A stretch of DNA of 64,000 nt from Larsenimonas salina (GCF_023736155.1 NZ_JAMLJJ010000001.1:496001-560000), one strand, 5' to 3'; counted from the stretch's first letter, positions 53,576 through 61,932 are shown. The notes: generated by a model from the letters alone, not told the origin. Numbers and translations: made by a program.

Positions 53576-53964
53576 GGGGCAAAGGTCACCGTGCGATCTG
53601 AGGATTGGGCCGAGGCCAGTAGCTGTCCGACGCCTGTCAGCTCAAAAGGTTCGCCCAGATTATGCACCTCGCCCCCGTGGCGGCGAGCCTCGGCGTCGTT
53701 CATTACACCCCGTTTCAGCGCAGCAGCCACACACACCAGCAGCTCACAGCCCTGAGTCGTCTTGAGATCGGCCCAGGCCTGATTCAGATGTGGCTCATCC
53801 TGTGGCGGTGTGATGAGCGTCGAGGCGTTATAGACACCGTCGTGATAAAAGAACACGGTGGCAACCGTATGCCCAAGCCCCGGCAGCGCACGGGCAAACC
53901 GAAGCGCCGAATGCGCGGCCTGGCTACTGTAGGGGGCGCCATAGACGATCAGCGTGTACTTCAA
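53572..53964 (-). CDS. tusD: Sulfurtransferase complex subunit TusD
   Basis: A 130-residue DsrE/TusD protein starting at a TTG (53964) with AAGGAG 6 bases upstream; the resulting N-terminus MKYTLIVYGAPYSSQAA matches TusD, whereas a longer start at 54015 would pass through the yccA terminator. The persulfide-carrying Cys is Cys78 in LLVCVAAALKRGV, the same number as in E. coli TusD. FFYHDGVYNAS is another family block. It is the first tus gene. Confidence 0.93.
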   Translation of the reverse strand: MKYTLIVYGAPYSSQAAHSALRFARALPGLGHTVATVFFYHDGVYNASTLITPPQDEPHLNQAWADLKTTQGCELLVCVAAALKRGVMNDAEARRHGGEVHNLGEPFELTGVGQLLASAQSSDRTVTFAP

Positions 53965-53981
53965 GAAAGACTCCTTCACAA

Positions 53982-54007
53982 ACAAAAGCAGGGCCCGAAG
54001 GCCCTGC
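53982..54007 (-). terminator. Terminator after yccA
   Basis: On the minus strand GCAGGGCC, loop TTCG, GGCCCTGC is followed by TTTTGTTTG. The stable UUCG tetraloop and T-rich tail sit between yccA and the tusD ribosome-binding site. Confidence 0.88.
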
Positions 54008-54034
54008 ACTTGCATCCCGCTGTCACGTCGATGC

Positions 54035-54712
54035 TCAATCGTCGCCGGAAACGACGCCTAGAATCGAGAGCAGGCTGACAAACAGATTATAGATCGCCAA
54101 GTATAACCCCAGGGTGGCCAGAATGTAATTCTGCTCACCCCCATGGATGATCTGGCTGGTCTCATAAAGAATCATCGCGCTTGCAAACAACACGAAACCG
54201 GCTGATACCGCGAGCGCCAGACCGGAAATGTTGAACAGCATCGCAACGACCATCGCGACCACCAGCACAATGGCGCCGGCCATGAGGAAGTTGGCCAGGA
54301 AACTGAAATCCTTTTTGGTGACCAGCACCACCGCGGAAAGCCCCACAAACGTGATCGCCGTCATCGCAAGCGCGGTCATGATCAGCTGTGCGCCGTTGGC
54401 AAGCGTTAGATAACTCGAAAGCACCGGACCGAGCGTAAAGCCCATGAAGCCGGTAAAGGCGAAGATCGCCAGAAGCCCCGCAGATGAGTTCTTGAGTTTG
54501 TGCACCAGAAACATCAGCCCGTAGGCACCGATGAAGAAAACGAAGATGTTGAGATGGGCCACGCCCATCGACATCGCAAGCCCGGCAGTCAGGGCAGAGA
54601 CCCCAAGTGTCAGGGCCAACAGCATGTAGGTGTTGCGCAGAACCTTGTACGCCGGAGCGACCTCGCTCCTCGACTGGCTGTTCGACGCGACATCGTGATA
54701 GCGCTCATTCAT
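54035..54712 (-). CDS. yccA: Bax inhibitor-1/YccA family membrane protein
   Basis: A 225-residue integral membrane protein with seven predicted helices. NTYMLLALTLGVSALTAGLA (first helix, about 28-47) and the C-terminal IYNLFVSLLSILGVVSGDD are typical of YccA, a modulator of the FtsH protease. The start at 54712 has GGAGAGG 7 bases upstream; a longer form to 54796 is unsupported. It lies upstream of tusDCBE, as in Pseudomonas. Confidence 0.93.
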   Translation of the reverse strand: MNERYHDVASNSQSRSEVAPAYKVLRNTYMLLALTLGVSALTAGLAMSMGVAHLNIFVFFIGAYGLMFLVHKLKNSSAGLLAIFAFTGFMGFTLGPVLSSYLTLANGAQLIMTALAMTAITFVGLSAVVLVTKKDFSFLANFLMAGAIVLVVAMVVAMLFNISGLALAVSAGFVLFASAMILYETSQIIHGGEQNYILATLGLYLAIYNLFVSLLSILGVVSGDD

Positions 54713-54826
54713 GACAGGCCTCTCCAATGAGACAGAGAAAGTGATAGTCACCAGCATGCAACGCCTTCTCACACCATGCAACACGCTGTTCAACACTGGT
54801 TAAGTCTATGATCGTAAAAAACATAC

Positions 54827-54854
54827 TTGACGATCTAAAACCAACTGGTAGTAT
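54827..54854 (+). promoter_or_regulatory. Promoter of the first tRNA-Ser gene
   Basis: TTGACG (54827-54832), 16-base spacer, TAGTAT (54849-54854). The tRNA starts 15 bases after the -10 box. The -10 and leader (TAGT.TACGCA.CCG) are shared with the second tRNA copy. Confidence 0.65.
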
Positions 54855-54869
54855 ACGCAGCCGTGAGCC

Positions 54870-54960
54870 GGAGGGATGGCAGAGTGGTTGAATGCACCGG
54901 TCTTGAAAACCGGCAAGGGTTTATAGCCCTTCCAGGGTTCGAATCCCTGTCCCTCCGCCA
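54870..54960 (+). tRNA. tRNA-Ser (anticodon UGA), copy 1
   Basis: A 91-base class II tRNA including an encoded CCA. The acceptor stem pairs GGAGGGA with TCCCTCC. The anticodon loop CTTGAAA puts TGA at 54904-54906, reading UCA codons. It has a long variable arm (CAAGGGTTTATAGCCCTT region) as expected for Ser, and a GGTTCGAAT T-arm. It differs from copy 2 at one D-loop base. Confidence 0.98.
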
Positions 54961-54972
54961 CCTTGACTACCG

Positions 54973-55009
54973 ACGCCCCGAATCGATTTCATCGATTCGG
55001 GGCGTTCTC
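54973..55009 (+). terminator. Terminator after tRNA-Ser copy 1
   Basis: A perfect 15-bp stem (54973-54987 with 54991-55005), 3-base loop TTC, then TCTCGTTTT. Confidence 0.9.
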
Positions 55010-55012
55010 GTT

Positions 55013-55329
55013 TTAGACCGCTCTATTTCCGAGTATCCGCTCACGGACATCGTCGACTCCCAGCTCAAGTTGACCGTCCGTCTTGGCAAGCAGGTCAGTG
55101 AAAGTCATGATCGCTATGCGCACGGTTACACCCCTGAGTACTTGTCGCCATCGCCACCGGCCAATCTGAAGAAGTTGGCATCAATGAAATCCTGTACCGG
55201 ACGACGGCGCAGACGACCTAATACAACGGTCATTTCCTCTAAAGGCTTGGGCGGATTACGACCTGCCCGTTCGACCTGGTCAATTTCATCAACGGCAAGA
55301 CTCGGTGCGCATTCTCGAATGAATTCACA
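55013..55329 (-). pseudogene. Decayed coding remnant between the two tRNA-Ser genes
   Basis: On the minus strand a 67-codon open frame (55126-55329) reads like real protein (segments DEIDQVERAGRNPPK, EEMTVVLGRLRRRP and DFIDANFFRLAGGDGD) but has no start codon at its head and follows a stop. After its stop, a second frame shifted by one reads MTFTDLLAKTDGQLELGVDD for 31 codons (55013-55108). The two pieces look like the end of one gene broken by frameshift and truncation. I cannot name the family. tRNA genes are common integration sites, so a lost mobile element is possible. Confidence 0.4.
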
Positions 55330-55345
55330 TTACCCAAGCCAGCGA

Positions 55346-55374
55346 TTGCGCAGAGCGGTATAGCGTGTTAGTTT
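55346..55374 (+). promoter_or_regulatory. Promoter of the second tRNA-Ser gene
   Basis: TTGCGC (55346-55351), 17-base spacer, TAGTTT (55369-55374). The -10 and leader bases TAGT.TACGCA.CCG match those of copy 1. Confidence 0.55.
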
Positions 55375-55388
55375 ACGCACCCGCATCT

Positions 55389-55479
55389 GGAGGGATGGCA
55401 GAGCGGTTGAATGCACCGGTCTTGAAAACCGGCAAGGGTTTATAGCCCTTCCAGGGTTCGAATCCCTGTCCCTCCGCCA
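55389..55479 (+). tRNA. tRNA-Ser (anticodon UGA), copy 2
   Basis: A 91-base gene with encoded CCA, identical to copy 1 except for C instead of T in the D-loop (GAGCGG for GAGTGG). The same TGA anticodon, long variable arm and T-arm are present. Its upstream leader is partly duplicated too. Confidence 0.98.
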
Positions 55480-55487
55480 GTTTCATG

Positions 55488-55529
55488 AAAAAGCCCCGAC
55501 GCCTTACCTCAGGTGTCGGGGCTTTTTTG
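55488..55529 (+). terminator. Terminator after tRNA-Ser copy 2
   Basis: GCCCCGACGCC (55493-55503) and GGTGTCGGGGC (55512-55522) pair over 11 bp with one G-U, followed by TTTTTTG. A runs on the left make it possibly bidirectional. Confidence 0.9.
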
Positions 55530-55782
55530 TTTGTTCGTCAATGACTGCCTCTGATAAAAGCAAGTCAACCGCGCACGAAAAGCGCTTATGAAAAAAGCCG
55601 CTCACTCGAGGGGGTAAGCGGCCAAAGCACGTAAAAGCAAGACACGGCGTACGTCCTGCTTTTTTAATTTACGGCAGACCACCGTGTTTCTTTATCGATT
55701 AAATGCTTGAATTGATAGTCTTTTGCACGATTTGTAAACCGATCGGTCTCGAGAAAGAAGAAACTCTAACTCTACTTAGCAT
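55530..55782. other. AT-rich intergenic region with two further hairpins
   Basis: A hairpin GCCGCT/AGCGGC lies near 55589-55614, and a terminator-like hairpin AAAAGCAAGAC/GTCCTGCTTTT (55633-55663, one mismatch, T tail) points in the plus direction although no plus-strand gene precedes it after the tRNA. Nothing else is recognisable. Confidence 0.5.
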
Positions 55783-55971
55783 CTACTTCCAATTCGGTAC
55801 GAACATAACCTTCCATTCGAGCGCACGGCCGGCGGGGTCAAAACCGGTTGCGACTTCCAGTCGGCCACACTGACAACACACGCGCTCTTGATAAGGAGGC
55901 TCCAATTGCCAGGTATGCCCTTTAAACCAACAGATTGATGGCACCCGCAGGCGTAGGTATCTTTTTTCCAT
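55783..55971 (-). CDS. Small DUF1660-like putative zinc-binding protein
   Basis: A 62-residue protein with the pattern CWFKGHTW ... CCQCGR, close to the C-x-FGHKW ... CxxCG layout of DUF1660 phage-associated proteins. The putative zinc ligands are Cys14, His19, Cys33 and Cys36 region. The ribosome-binding site is weak. It lies in an AT-rich patch between the tRNA-Ser pair and phoX, so horizontal origin is plausible. The function is unknown. Confidence 0.6.
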   Translation of the reverse strand: MEKRYLRLRVPSICWFKGHTWQLEPPYQERVCCQCGRLEVATGFDPAGRALEWKVMFVPNWK

Positions 55972-56104
55972 TGAATAAGCGAGTCCCGGCGGCGAAAAAT
56001 TATTCTATTTGTTAAATAATGTTTTAAATTTTATCTCATTACTCTAAATATTAATGTACTGATGTGCGCGTCACCCTCGTATAAACGCTTTTTTCGAACA
56101 TAAA

Positions 56105-56125
56105 AAAACCGCCCGAAGGCGGTTT
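56105..56125 (-). terminator. Terminator after phoX
   Basis: On the minus strand AAACCGCC, loop TTCG, GGCGGTTT is followed by a run of T. It lies 24 bases past the phoX stop. Confidence 0.9.
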
Positions 56126-56149
56126 GGTTTGAAACACAGAAGCCGATGT

Positions 56150-58276
56150 CTATACACCGACCTTGCCACCATCGCTCTTTTGAATTACGACGGTTGCCGC
56201 TCGAGGACGAACCTGACCACTGGCGATGGCGGTCGCATCACTAGAGCCCGGCACCGGCCAATTACCCGGATGCTGAATATTGACAAAAAGCGCCGTGCGG
56301 TCAGGGGTTGCAAAGATCCCAGTTATTTCACAAGCGTTTGGCCCGACCGCAAAGCGCTTGAGGTCGGTATACCCCTCTCCCAGCGCCCCCGGGATACAGG
56401 CCAGCACCTGATCGTTGGTCGCCTCGGCCACCGCGTTGGTACGCCCTTTATCAATGCCGTTATCGGTTTCGATCCAAAGGATGCCGGCGCCGTCATCACT
56501 GCGCTGATCGAACCAGAGCCCATCAGGGCTTGCGAACTGGTTGGCGTCGGTCAGCCCTGAGCGGTTGACGGCGGGGCTTGCATCAGCGGCGCTCCCGAAC
56601 AGGAACACTTCCCAGGTGAACTCTGCTGCCGAGGTGCCTTCTCGCCAGCGCAGCACTTGACCGTATTCATTGTCGGGACGCGGGTTTGAGGCATTGACCG
56701 GCGCGGTCTTGTACCCCACGCCCAAAGCCTCTGCAGACGCACCTGACTCAGTGTACTCAGGGTCGGTGCCGTGAGCGGTACGTTTCGAGTTATTGGTCAA
56801 TGACATGAACACATCGCCAGTGCCGGGGTCGACGGTTCCCCACTCCGGGCGGTCCATCGGCGTCGCCCCCATCAGGTCGGCGGCGTCACAGGTGTTGATG
56901 ATGATGCCGGCCTGGTCGCCGAAGACGTCACCGAGCGTGCGCTCACCCTTGGGGCCACCGCCGGGAATCGTGCTGTCTGGCGTCAAGGCAAGCCACTCGC
57001 CACGACCGTCGGCATCGAATCGGGCGACATAAAGCGTTCCCTCATTCATGTAGCTGTCGCCAATGGCCTGACGGTCATACCGCTCGCCGGGGCGATTGGC
57101 ATCCTGAGCACGCCAGCGCTTTTTGGAAACGAACTTGTAGATGTATTCATTGCGGGAATCGTGGCCGGTATAGAACGTCAATGGCTCGCCCTCGACCACC
57201 TTGCCCGGCCAGCATCCTTCGTGCCGAAAACGACCTAAGGCGGTACGTTTGTGGGCGCTGCTGCTGGGGGCGTAAGGATCGATTTCGACCACGTAACCAA
57301 AGCCGCGGGCCTCGTTTCGGTAATCCTGAAGCGCCGAGTCACCGCTGGGGGTGTTGTTGAAGCGCTCGAACTCACCCTGCGCGCCGCCGGTGGCGGTTTC
57401 CCAGGCGTAACGGCCGCGATCGTCACGGAGTCCAAGGCGACGTTGATCGTCCGTCATCTCGCCGGTGTTGATGAACACTTCCGGCCAATTCTCTTCGCAA
57501 GTCAAATACGTGCCCCAGGGCGTATAGCCACTGGCGCAGTTATTATTGGTGCCCCGGACGCGAGTACCGTCAGGCGACCAGGCGGTCTTTACGTACTCGC
57601 TGCCTCGAACAGGGCCCGCAAGCACCATTGGCGTGGCCGAGGTGTAGCGTTTGTTGTGTGCGTCGTCTTTCACCATGTGCCAGTGGCCCTCGGCGTTTTT
57701 TGAAATACGCACTACGCAGACGCCATGAGCGTTGATTTCAGTACGAACTTCGTCGGCCGGACGCGCGCCCTCATCCTGATGCGTCGGCCCGCCTTTCGGG
57801 GACCATAACGCTGACTGGTCGATGTACTCGTGATTGATCGCCAGCAGAAAATCACTCGAGGCCTTATCGATACTCAAGGGAAAGTGGTACATGCCATCGT
57901 GATGCATCCCCATGGCATTGGCCTGAAACTCGGGCGTGAGCTCAAGCGTCTGAGACCACTGTTGGCCGCTCGCGCTCAACGAGCTACCCCAAGGCACCAG
58001 CACCTGGGCGGTGTAGCCCGGGGGAACCACGACGCCATCGGTCATGGCGCCGGCAATGGACTCGAACCCAAGGGTAAAGGTAGGCGCCTTCGCCGTATTG
58101 GCCATGGCGTGTTTGATGGCGCCAGGCAGACCAAACCCTGCAAACATGGAGGCGCAGGCCATACCGAGCCCGCCCTGCATGATCTTTCGTCTGGAGAGAT
58201 GCCTGTCCAAGACGGTCGAAAACGGCGTGTTCGAGGAAGGATTCAATTCATCATGGTTTTCAATTTCACTGCTCAC
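56150..58276 (-). CDS. phoX: PhoX-family alkaline phosphatase, Tat-exported
   Basis: A 708-residue PhoX/DUF839 phosphatase. The N-terminus has a twin-arginine signal (HLSRRKIMQGG, about residues 25-35) and a hydrophobic stretch ending near 60, so it is exported folded. The mature protein is a large beta-propeller-like fold with the family segments GMHHDGMYHFPL, NHEYIDQ, GTYLTCEENWPEVF (active-site Cys/Glu region) and FRHEGCWPGKVVEGEP. PhoX hydrolyses phosphate monoesters with calcium and iron and is a Pho-regulon gene in many bacteria. A Pho box lies 55 bases upstream. It has a terminator and no operon partner. Confidence 0.93.
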   Translation of the reverse strand: MSSEIENHDELNPSSNTPFSTVLDRHLSRRKIMQGGLGMACASMFAGFGLPGAIKHAMANTAKAPTFTLGFESIAGAMTDGVVVPPGYTAQVLVPWGSSLSASGQQWSQTLELTPEFQANAMGMHHDGMYHFPLSIDKASSDFLLAINHEYIDQSALWSPKGGPTHQDEGARPADEVRTEINAHGVCVVRISKNAEGHWHMVKDDAHNKRYTSATPMVLAGPVRGSEYVKTAWSPDGTRVRGTNNNCASGYTPWGTYLTCEENWPEVFINTGEMTDDQRRLGLRDDRGRYAWETATGGAQGEFERFNNTPSGDSALQDYRNEARGFGYVVEIDPYAPSSSAHKRTALGRFRHEGCWPGKVVEGEPLTFYTGHDSRNEYIYKFVSKKRWRAQDANRPGERYDRQAIGDSYMNEGTLYVARFDADGRGEWLALTPDSTIPGGGPKGERTLGDVFGDQAGIIINTCDAADLMGATPMDRPEWGTVDPGTGDVFMSLTNNSKRTAHGTDPEYTESGASAEALGVGYKTAPVNASNPRPDNEYGQVLRWREGTSAAEFTWEVFLFGSAADASPAVNRSGLTDANQFASPDGLWFDQRSDDGAGILWIETDNGIDKGRTNAVAEATNDQVLACIPGALGEGYTDLKRFAVGPNACEITGIFATPDRTALFVNIQHPGNWPVPGSSDATAIASGQVRPRAATVVIQKSDGGKVGV

Positions 58277-58330
58277 CGGCCAGACTCCTTAATATATTTG
58301 TTTAAGGCGAAGGCAGACTAAATGCACCAA

Positions 58331-58348
58331 ATGACAAAACCATGACGG
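58331..58348 (-). promoter_or_regulatory. Pho box upstream of phoX
   Basis: On the minus strand CCGTCAT-GGTT-TTGTCAT, a 7-4-7 repeat matching the PhoB consensus CTGTCAT-N4-CTGTCAT with one change per half. Ten bases downstream is TAGTCT as a -10, the spacing of PhoB-activated promoters, and the phoX ATG follows 55 bases from the box. Confidence 0.78.
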
Positions 58349-58398
58349 CCACCTCATCCGAGGTGCCCTTGCAAACACCACCTACAAAAATCAGGCAC

Positions 58399-58430
58399 AA
58401 AAAAAACGCCCGACCCAAAAGGTCGAGCGC
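58399..58430 (-). terminator. Orphan minus-strand terminator upstream of the phoX promoter
   Basis: GCGCTCGACC, loop TTTT, GGTCGGGCG and eight T on the minus strand. One pair is G-U on the minus strand but a C-A mismatch on the plus strand, so it is directional. No coding gene on the minus strand ends here, which implies an unannotated transcript. Confidence 0.75.
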
Positions 58431-58507
58431 AAGTACGCAGGGAATGCTGCCGTAGAAGACAGCGGGAAAAACGACGCGACGTTCGCGTTCACCGCTTTCC
58501 ACTACGG
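58399..58507 (-). ncRNA. Structured small RNA candidate
   Basis: A nested hairpin lies just upstream of the orphan terminator: outer stem CCGTAG/CTACGG (58450-58455 with 58502-58507), middle stem AGCGG/CCGCT (58461-58465 with 58492-58496), inner stem ACGCG/CGCGT (58474-58478 with 58484-58488). Together with the terminator this resembles a short independently transcribed RNA on the minus strand, ending 50 bases before the phoX Pho box. The 5' end and promoter are not clear. I do not recognise a known RNA family. Confidence 0.4.
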
Positions 58508-58582
58508 AGGCACTACATGGACAGGCAGGGTGCTTAAAAGTTTCATGGCATGCGCGATAATTTCATCGTTTTAACTGCCGAC

Positions 58583-58616
58583 CCGTCATTGAGGTGTCAT
58601 CAAGCGCTGATTAAAT
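58583..58616 (+). promoter_or_regulatory. Second Pho-box-like site with -10 element, facing the small-gene cluster
   Basis: CCGTCAT-TGAG-GTGTCAT (58583-58600) is a 7-4-7 direct repeat with one change per half. TTAAAT at 58611-58616 follows after exactly 10 bases, the same geometry as at phoX. It points in the plus direction towards the gene at 58763. Confidence 0.55.
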
Positions 58617-58666
58617 CATTTGCGCCTGGACGGCATACAGCCCGCACAGGACGTGCACACATGAAG

Positions 58667-58696
58667 TGTACAAAAACCGTAAAATAAATGTATAAT
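58667..58696 (+). promoter_or_regulatory. Sigma70-type promoter of the small-gene cluster
   Basis: TGTACA (58667-58672), 18-base spacer, perfect TATAAT (58691-58696). The predicted start near 58703 rules out the upstream ATG at 58688 for the next gene. Confidence 0.65.
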
Positions 58697-58762
58697 TATA
58701 GTGTCCCGTTCACTGACGAACTGAATACGCGCATGGATGCGCATTTTGAGGATGATACGCCA

Positions 58763-58969
58763 ATGACCTCGCCCAACTGTCCCCAGTGTGGCTGCACGCT
58801 CGAATGGCCAAAACTTTCTAGTCGAACCCGTGATGACCAGTGGCTCTATTGCGCCAATGGGCACCCGATCTGTACGGTAAAAGAGTTCCGATTCGTTGCA
58901 GAAGAGCTATTGCTGAGCGCAGAACTTGCCGAGCGGCAAAGACGCAAACCGATGCATCGAGCGGCGTGA
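58763..58969 (+). CDS. Small zinc-ribbon-like protein
   Basis: A 68-residue protein with CPQCGC near the N-terminus and YCANGHPIC about 20 residues later, a probable four-ligand zinc ribbon, then a charged helix (FVAEELLLSAELAERQRRK). The ATG at 58763 has GAGG 11 bases upstream; earlier in-frame ATGs at 58688 and 58733 have no site, and the first lies before the predicted transcript start. Function unknown. It is the first of three small plus-strand genes. Confidence 0.65.
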   Translation: MTSPNCPQCGCTLEWPKLSSRTRDDQWLYCANGHPICTVKEFRFVAEELLLSAELAERQRRKPMHRAA

Positions 58970-59029
58970 ACAGACGCGGCTCACCAGCGCGGCGAAGGCT
59001 GCGCTACCTTTCTTGCCGGAGGGGCTATC

Positions 59030-59248
59030 ATGATTACAGAACCCTACTACACCGAGCAATTTACCCCATGTCAGAGCTGGCTATCGAATTGGCTCGATCA
59101 GTTCGAACACACGCCGCAACACGCCTGGCACCAATTCGAGTCAGCCCATCGGACCGCATTCATCATTTTGCGCGCAACACATCCTGATATGCCCGATGAC
59201 TATTTGATCGATTCATTGATTCAGGCCCAAATGCAGGCCATGACATGA
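59030..59248 (+). CDS. Small hypothetical protein
   Basis: A 72-residue acidic/aromatic protein (five Trp/Tyr in the first 33 residues: YYTEQF, SWLSNWLDQF, AWHQF) with no recognisable domain. A strong GGAGGGG lies 5 bases before the ATG, which supports translation. It follows the zinc-ribbon gene by 60 bases and overlaps the next small gene by 4 bases. Confidence 0.65.
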   Translation: MITEPYYTEQFTPCQSWLSNWLDQFEHTPQHAWHQFESAHRTAFIILRATHPDMPDDYLIDSLIQAQMQAMT

Positions 59249-59424
59249 GTCGACGGTTCCGCCGCCGGGCTCGACGTGAAATTACCAACTCCCACTATCG
59301 CCAGATCGTGCTGTGGGAAGACATCAAGCTTCTTGCCATGGTCGCCTTCGGCCTGTTTTCACCGATCCTTCTTTGCCTTGCGGTCATGGCGCTTACCAAT
59401 GCTCTACCCTTCACCCTTCTCTGA
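59245..59424 (+). CDS. Small single-helix membrane protein (59 residues)
   Basis: The ATG at 59245 overlaps the stop of the preceding gene (ATGA), and the frame runs 59 codons to TGA at 59422-59424. The protein has a very basic start (MSRRFRRRARREI), then KLLAMVAFGLFSPILLCLAV as one membrane segment (about 30-50), so the N-terminus is predicted to stay in the cytosol. Its last 21 bases overlap the 3' end of the convergent cysG-type gene. No family recognised. Confidence 0.65.
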   Translation: MSRRFRRRARREITNSHYRQIVLWEDIKLLAMVAFGLFSPILLCLAVMALTNALPFTLL

Positions 59425-60612
59425 CAGATCACCCTGTTCCAACACTGCGGCCTCAGGCGTTGGGTGCTTGCCGTGACGCCAGCCAAGACTCGATGAGCCG
59501 TTGGGGTCGAACCAATGCAGCTTCTCATGCAAGGACACCACATCGCCTACGATGATCAGAGTCGGCGGCGCAATATCAAGATTGTCTGCACACGCGGCCA
59601 TGGTACCAAGCGTGCCAACATGAACCTGCTGGCGCGCCGTGGTGCCCTGCTCAACCAGCGCTACCGGCCGCTCGGCTGGCGCGCCATGCGCGACCAGTTG
59701 ATCGCAGATCACACCCAGTGTCCCAAGCCCCATATAAAACACCAGAGTCTGGCCAGGCTGCGCAAGGGTTGGCCAGTCGAGATCGCAGCTGCCGTTTTTG
59801 AGATGCCCCGTAATGAAGCGCACGGACTGGGCATGATCACGATGGGTCAATGGGATGCCTGAATAGGACGACACACCGATAGCGGCCGTGATGCCAGGTA
59901 CCACCTCAAACGACACACCATGGTTTGCAAGCTCTTCGAGTTCCTCACCACCACGGCCGAACACGAACGGGTCTCCCCCCTTGAGCCGAACCACGCGATA
60001 GCCGGCCTTGGCCCACTCCGCCAGAGAGCGATTGATATCCTCCTGGGGCACGCTGTGGTCAGAACGCGCCTTGCCGACATAGAAACGCTGGGCCTCAGGG
60101 CGAATCATCGACAGGATCTCGCGAGAGACCAGGCGGTCATGGACCACCATGTCAGCAGCCTCAAGCGCGTCCACGGCCTTGAGCGTCAAAAGCCCCGGGT
60201 CACCCGGCCCGGCCCCGACCAGCGTGACGTGGCCCGGGCCGCCACGCGGCTTGATGGCGCGGCCCTGCACGTGACGTCCGGGCAAATGCACGCTTGATTG
60301 CTCGGGAAAGCGCGGGGCGTATACGGGCACATCGGCGTCGAGCGCCTCGCGCAGACACGCCTGATCAACGTGCTCATCGTCGGTGGCCACCACCCAGATC
60401 ACGCCAGGCGCCGGAGCCGGGCGCTGCTCCTGGTGCGCCCAGCCTTCCCGTTCGATCAGCGCCTCAAGCGAACTCGAAAGCGCACGTGAATAAACCGTGA
60501 CCCGAAGGCCGAGACCCGGCCACTGCTCGGCAAGCGTCAGTGCGCTTGCGCCCCCGCCAATCAGGCACAGGTGCAATCGGTCCGGGCGGTAATGTACCGT
60601 CAATACGTCCAT
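59404..60612 (-). CDS. Uroporphyrinogen-III C-methyltransferase with degenerate, shortened CysG N-domain
   Basis: A 402-residue protein. The C-terminal half (about 127-372) is a complete SUMT: VGAGPGDPGLLTLK, DRLVS, VRLKGGDPFVFGRGGEE, VPGITAAIGVSSYSGIPLTHRD and LVFYMGLG. It makes precorrin-2 for siroheme or cobalamin. The N-terminal part (about 1-115) resembles the CysG NAD-binding domain (LIGGGASALTLAE), but the position of catalytic Asp104 in E. coli CysG is Arg101 here, and the roughly 100-residue dimerisation/chelatase middle domain is missing. Dehydrogenase and ferrochelatase activity are therefore unlikely. It follows serS by 24 bases, the position of full-length cysG in Pseudomonas. 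A 30-residue C-terminal tail after WFDPNG is extra. Confidence 0.88.
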   Translation of the reverse strand: MDVLTVHYRPDRLHLCLIGGGASALTLAEQWPGLGLRVTVYSRALSSSLEALIEREGWAHQEQRPAPAPGVIWVVATDDEHVDQACLREALDADVPVYAPRFPEQSSVHLPGRHVQGRAIKPRGGPGHVTLVGAGPGDPGLLTLKAVDALEAADMVVHDRLVSREILSMIRPEAQRFYVGKARSDHSVPQEDINRSLAEWAKAGYRVVRLKGGDPFVFGRGGEELEELANHGVSFEVVPGITAAIGVSSYSGIPLTHRDHAQSVRFITGHLKNGSCDLDWPTLAQPGQTLVFYMGLGTLGVICDQLVAHGAPAERPVALVEQGTTARQQVHVGTLGTMAACADNLDIAPPTLIIVGDVVSLHEKLHWFDPNGSSSLGWRHGKHPTPEAAVLEQGDLSEKGEG

Positions 60613-60636
60613 GACGCGCTCCCTGCCTCGATCGCC

Positions 60637-61932
<1,296 letters not shown>

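Noticed and set aside
54863-55363. 166-codon plus-strand open frame across tRNA-Ser copy 1
   Set aside because: It translates through the tRNA and its terminator hairpin; chance frame.
58302-58502. 66-codon minus-strand open frame upstream of phoX
   Set aside because: It runs through the strong terminator and the Pho box and has no ribosome-binding site.
58515-58541. Tiny plus-strand frame (6 codons) with a strong GGAGG site near the RNA candidate
   Set aside because: Too short to support as a gene; the GGAGG is part of, or next to, the outer hairpin arm.
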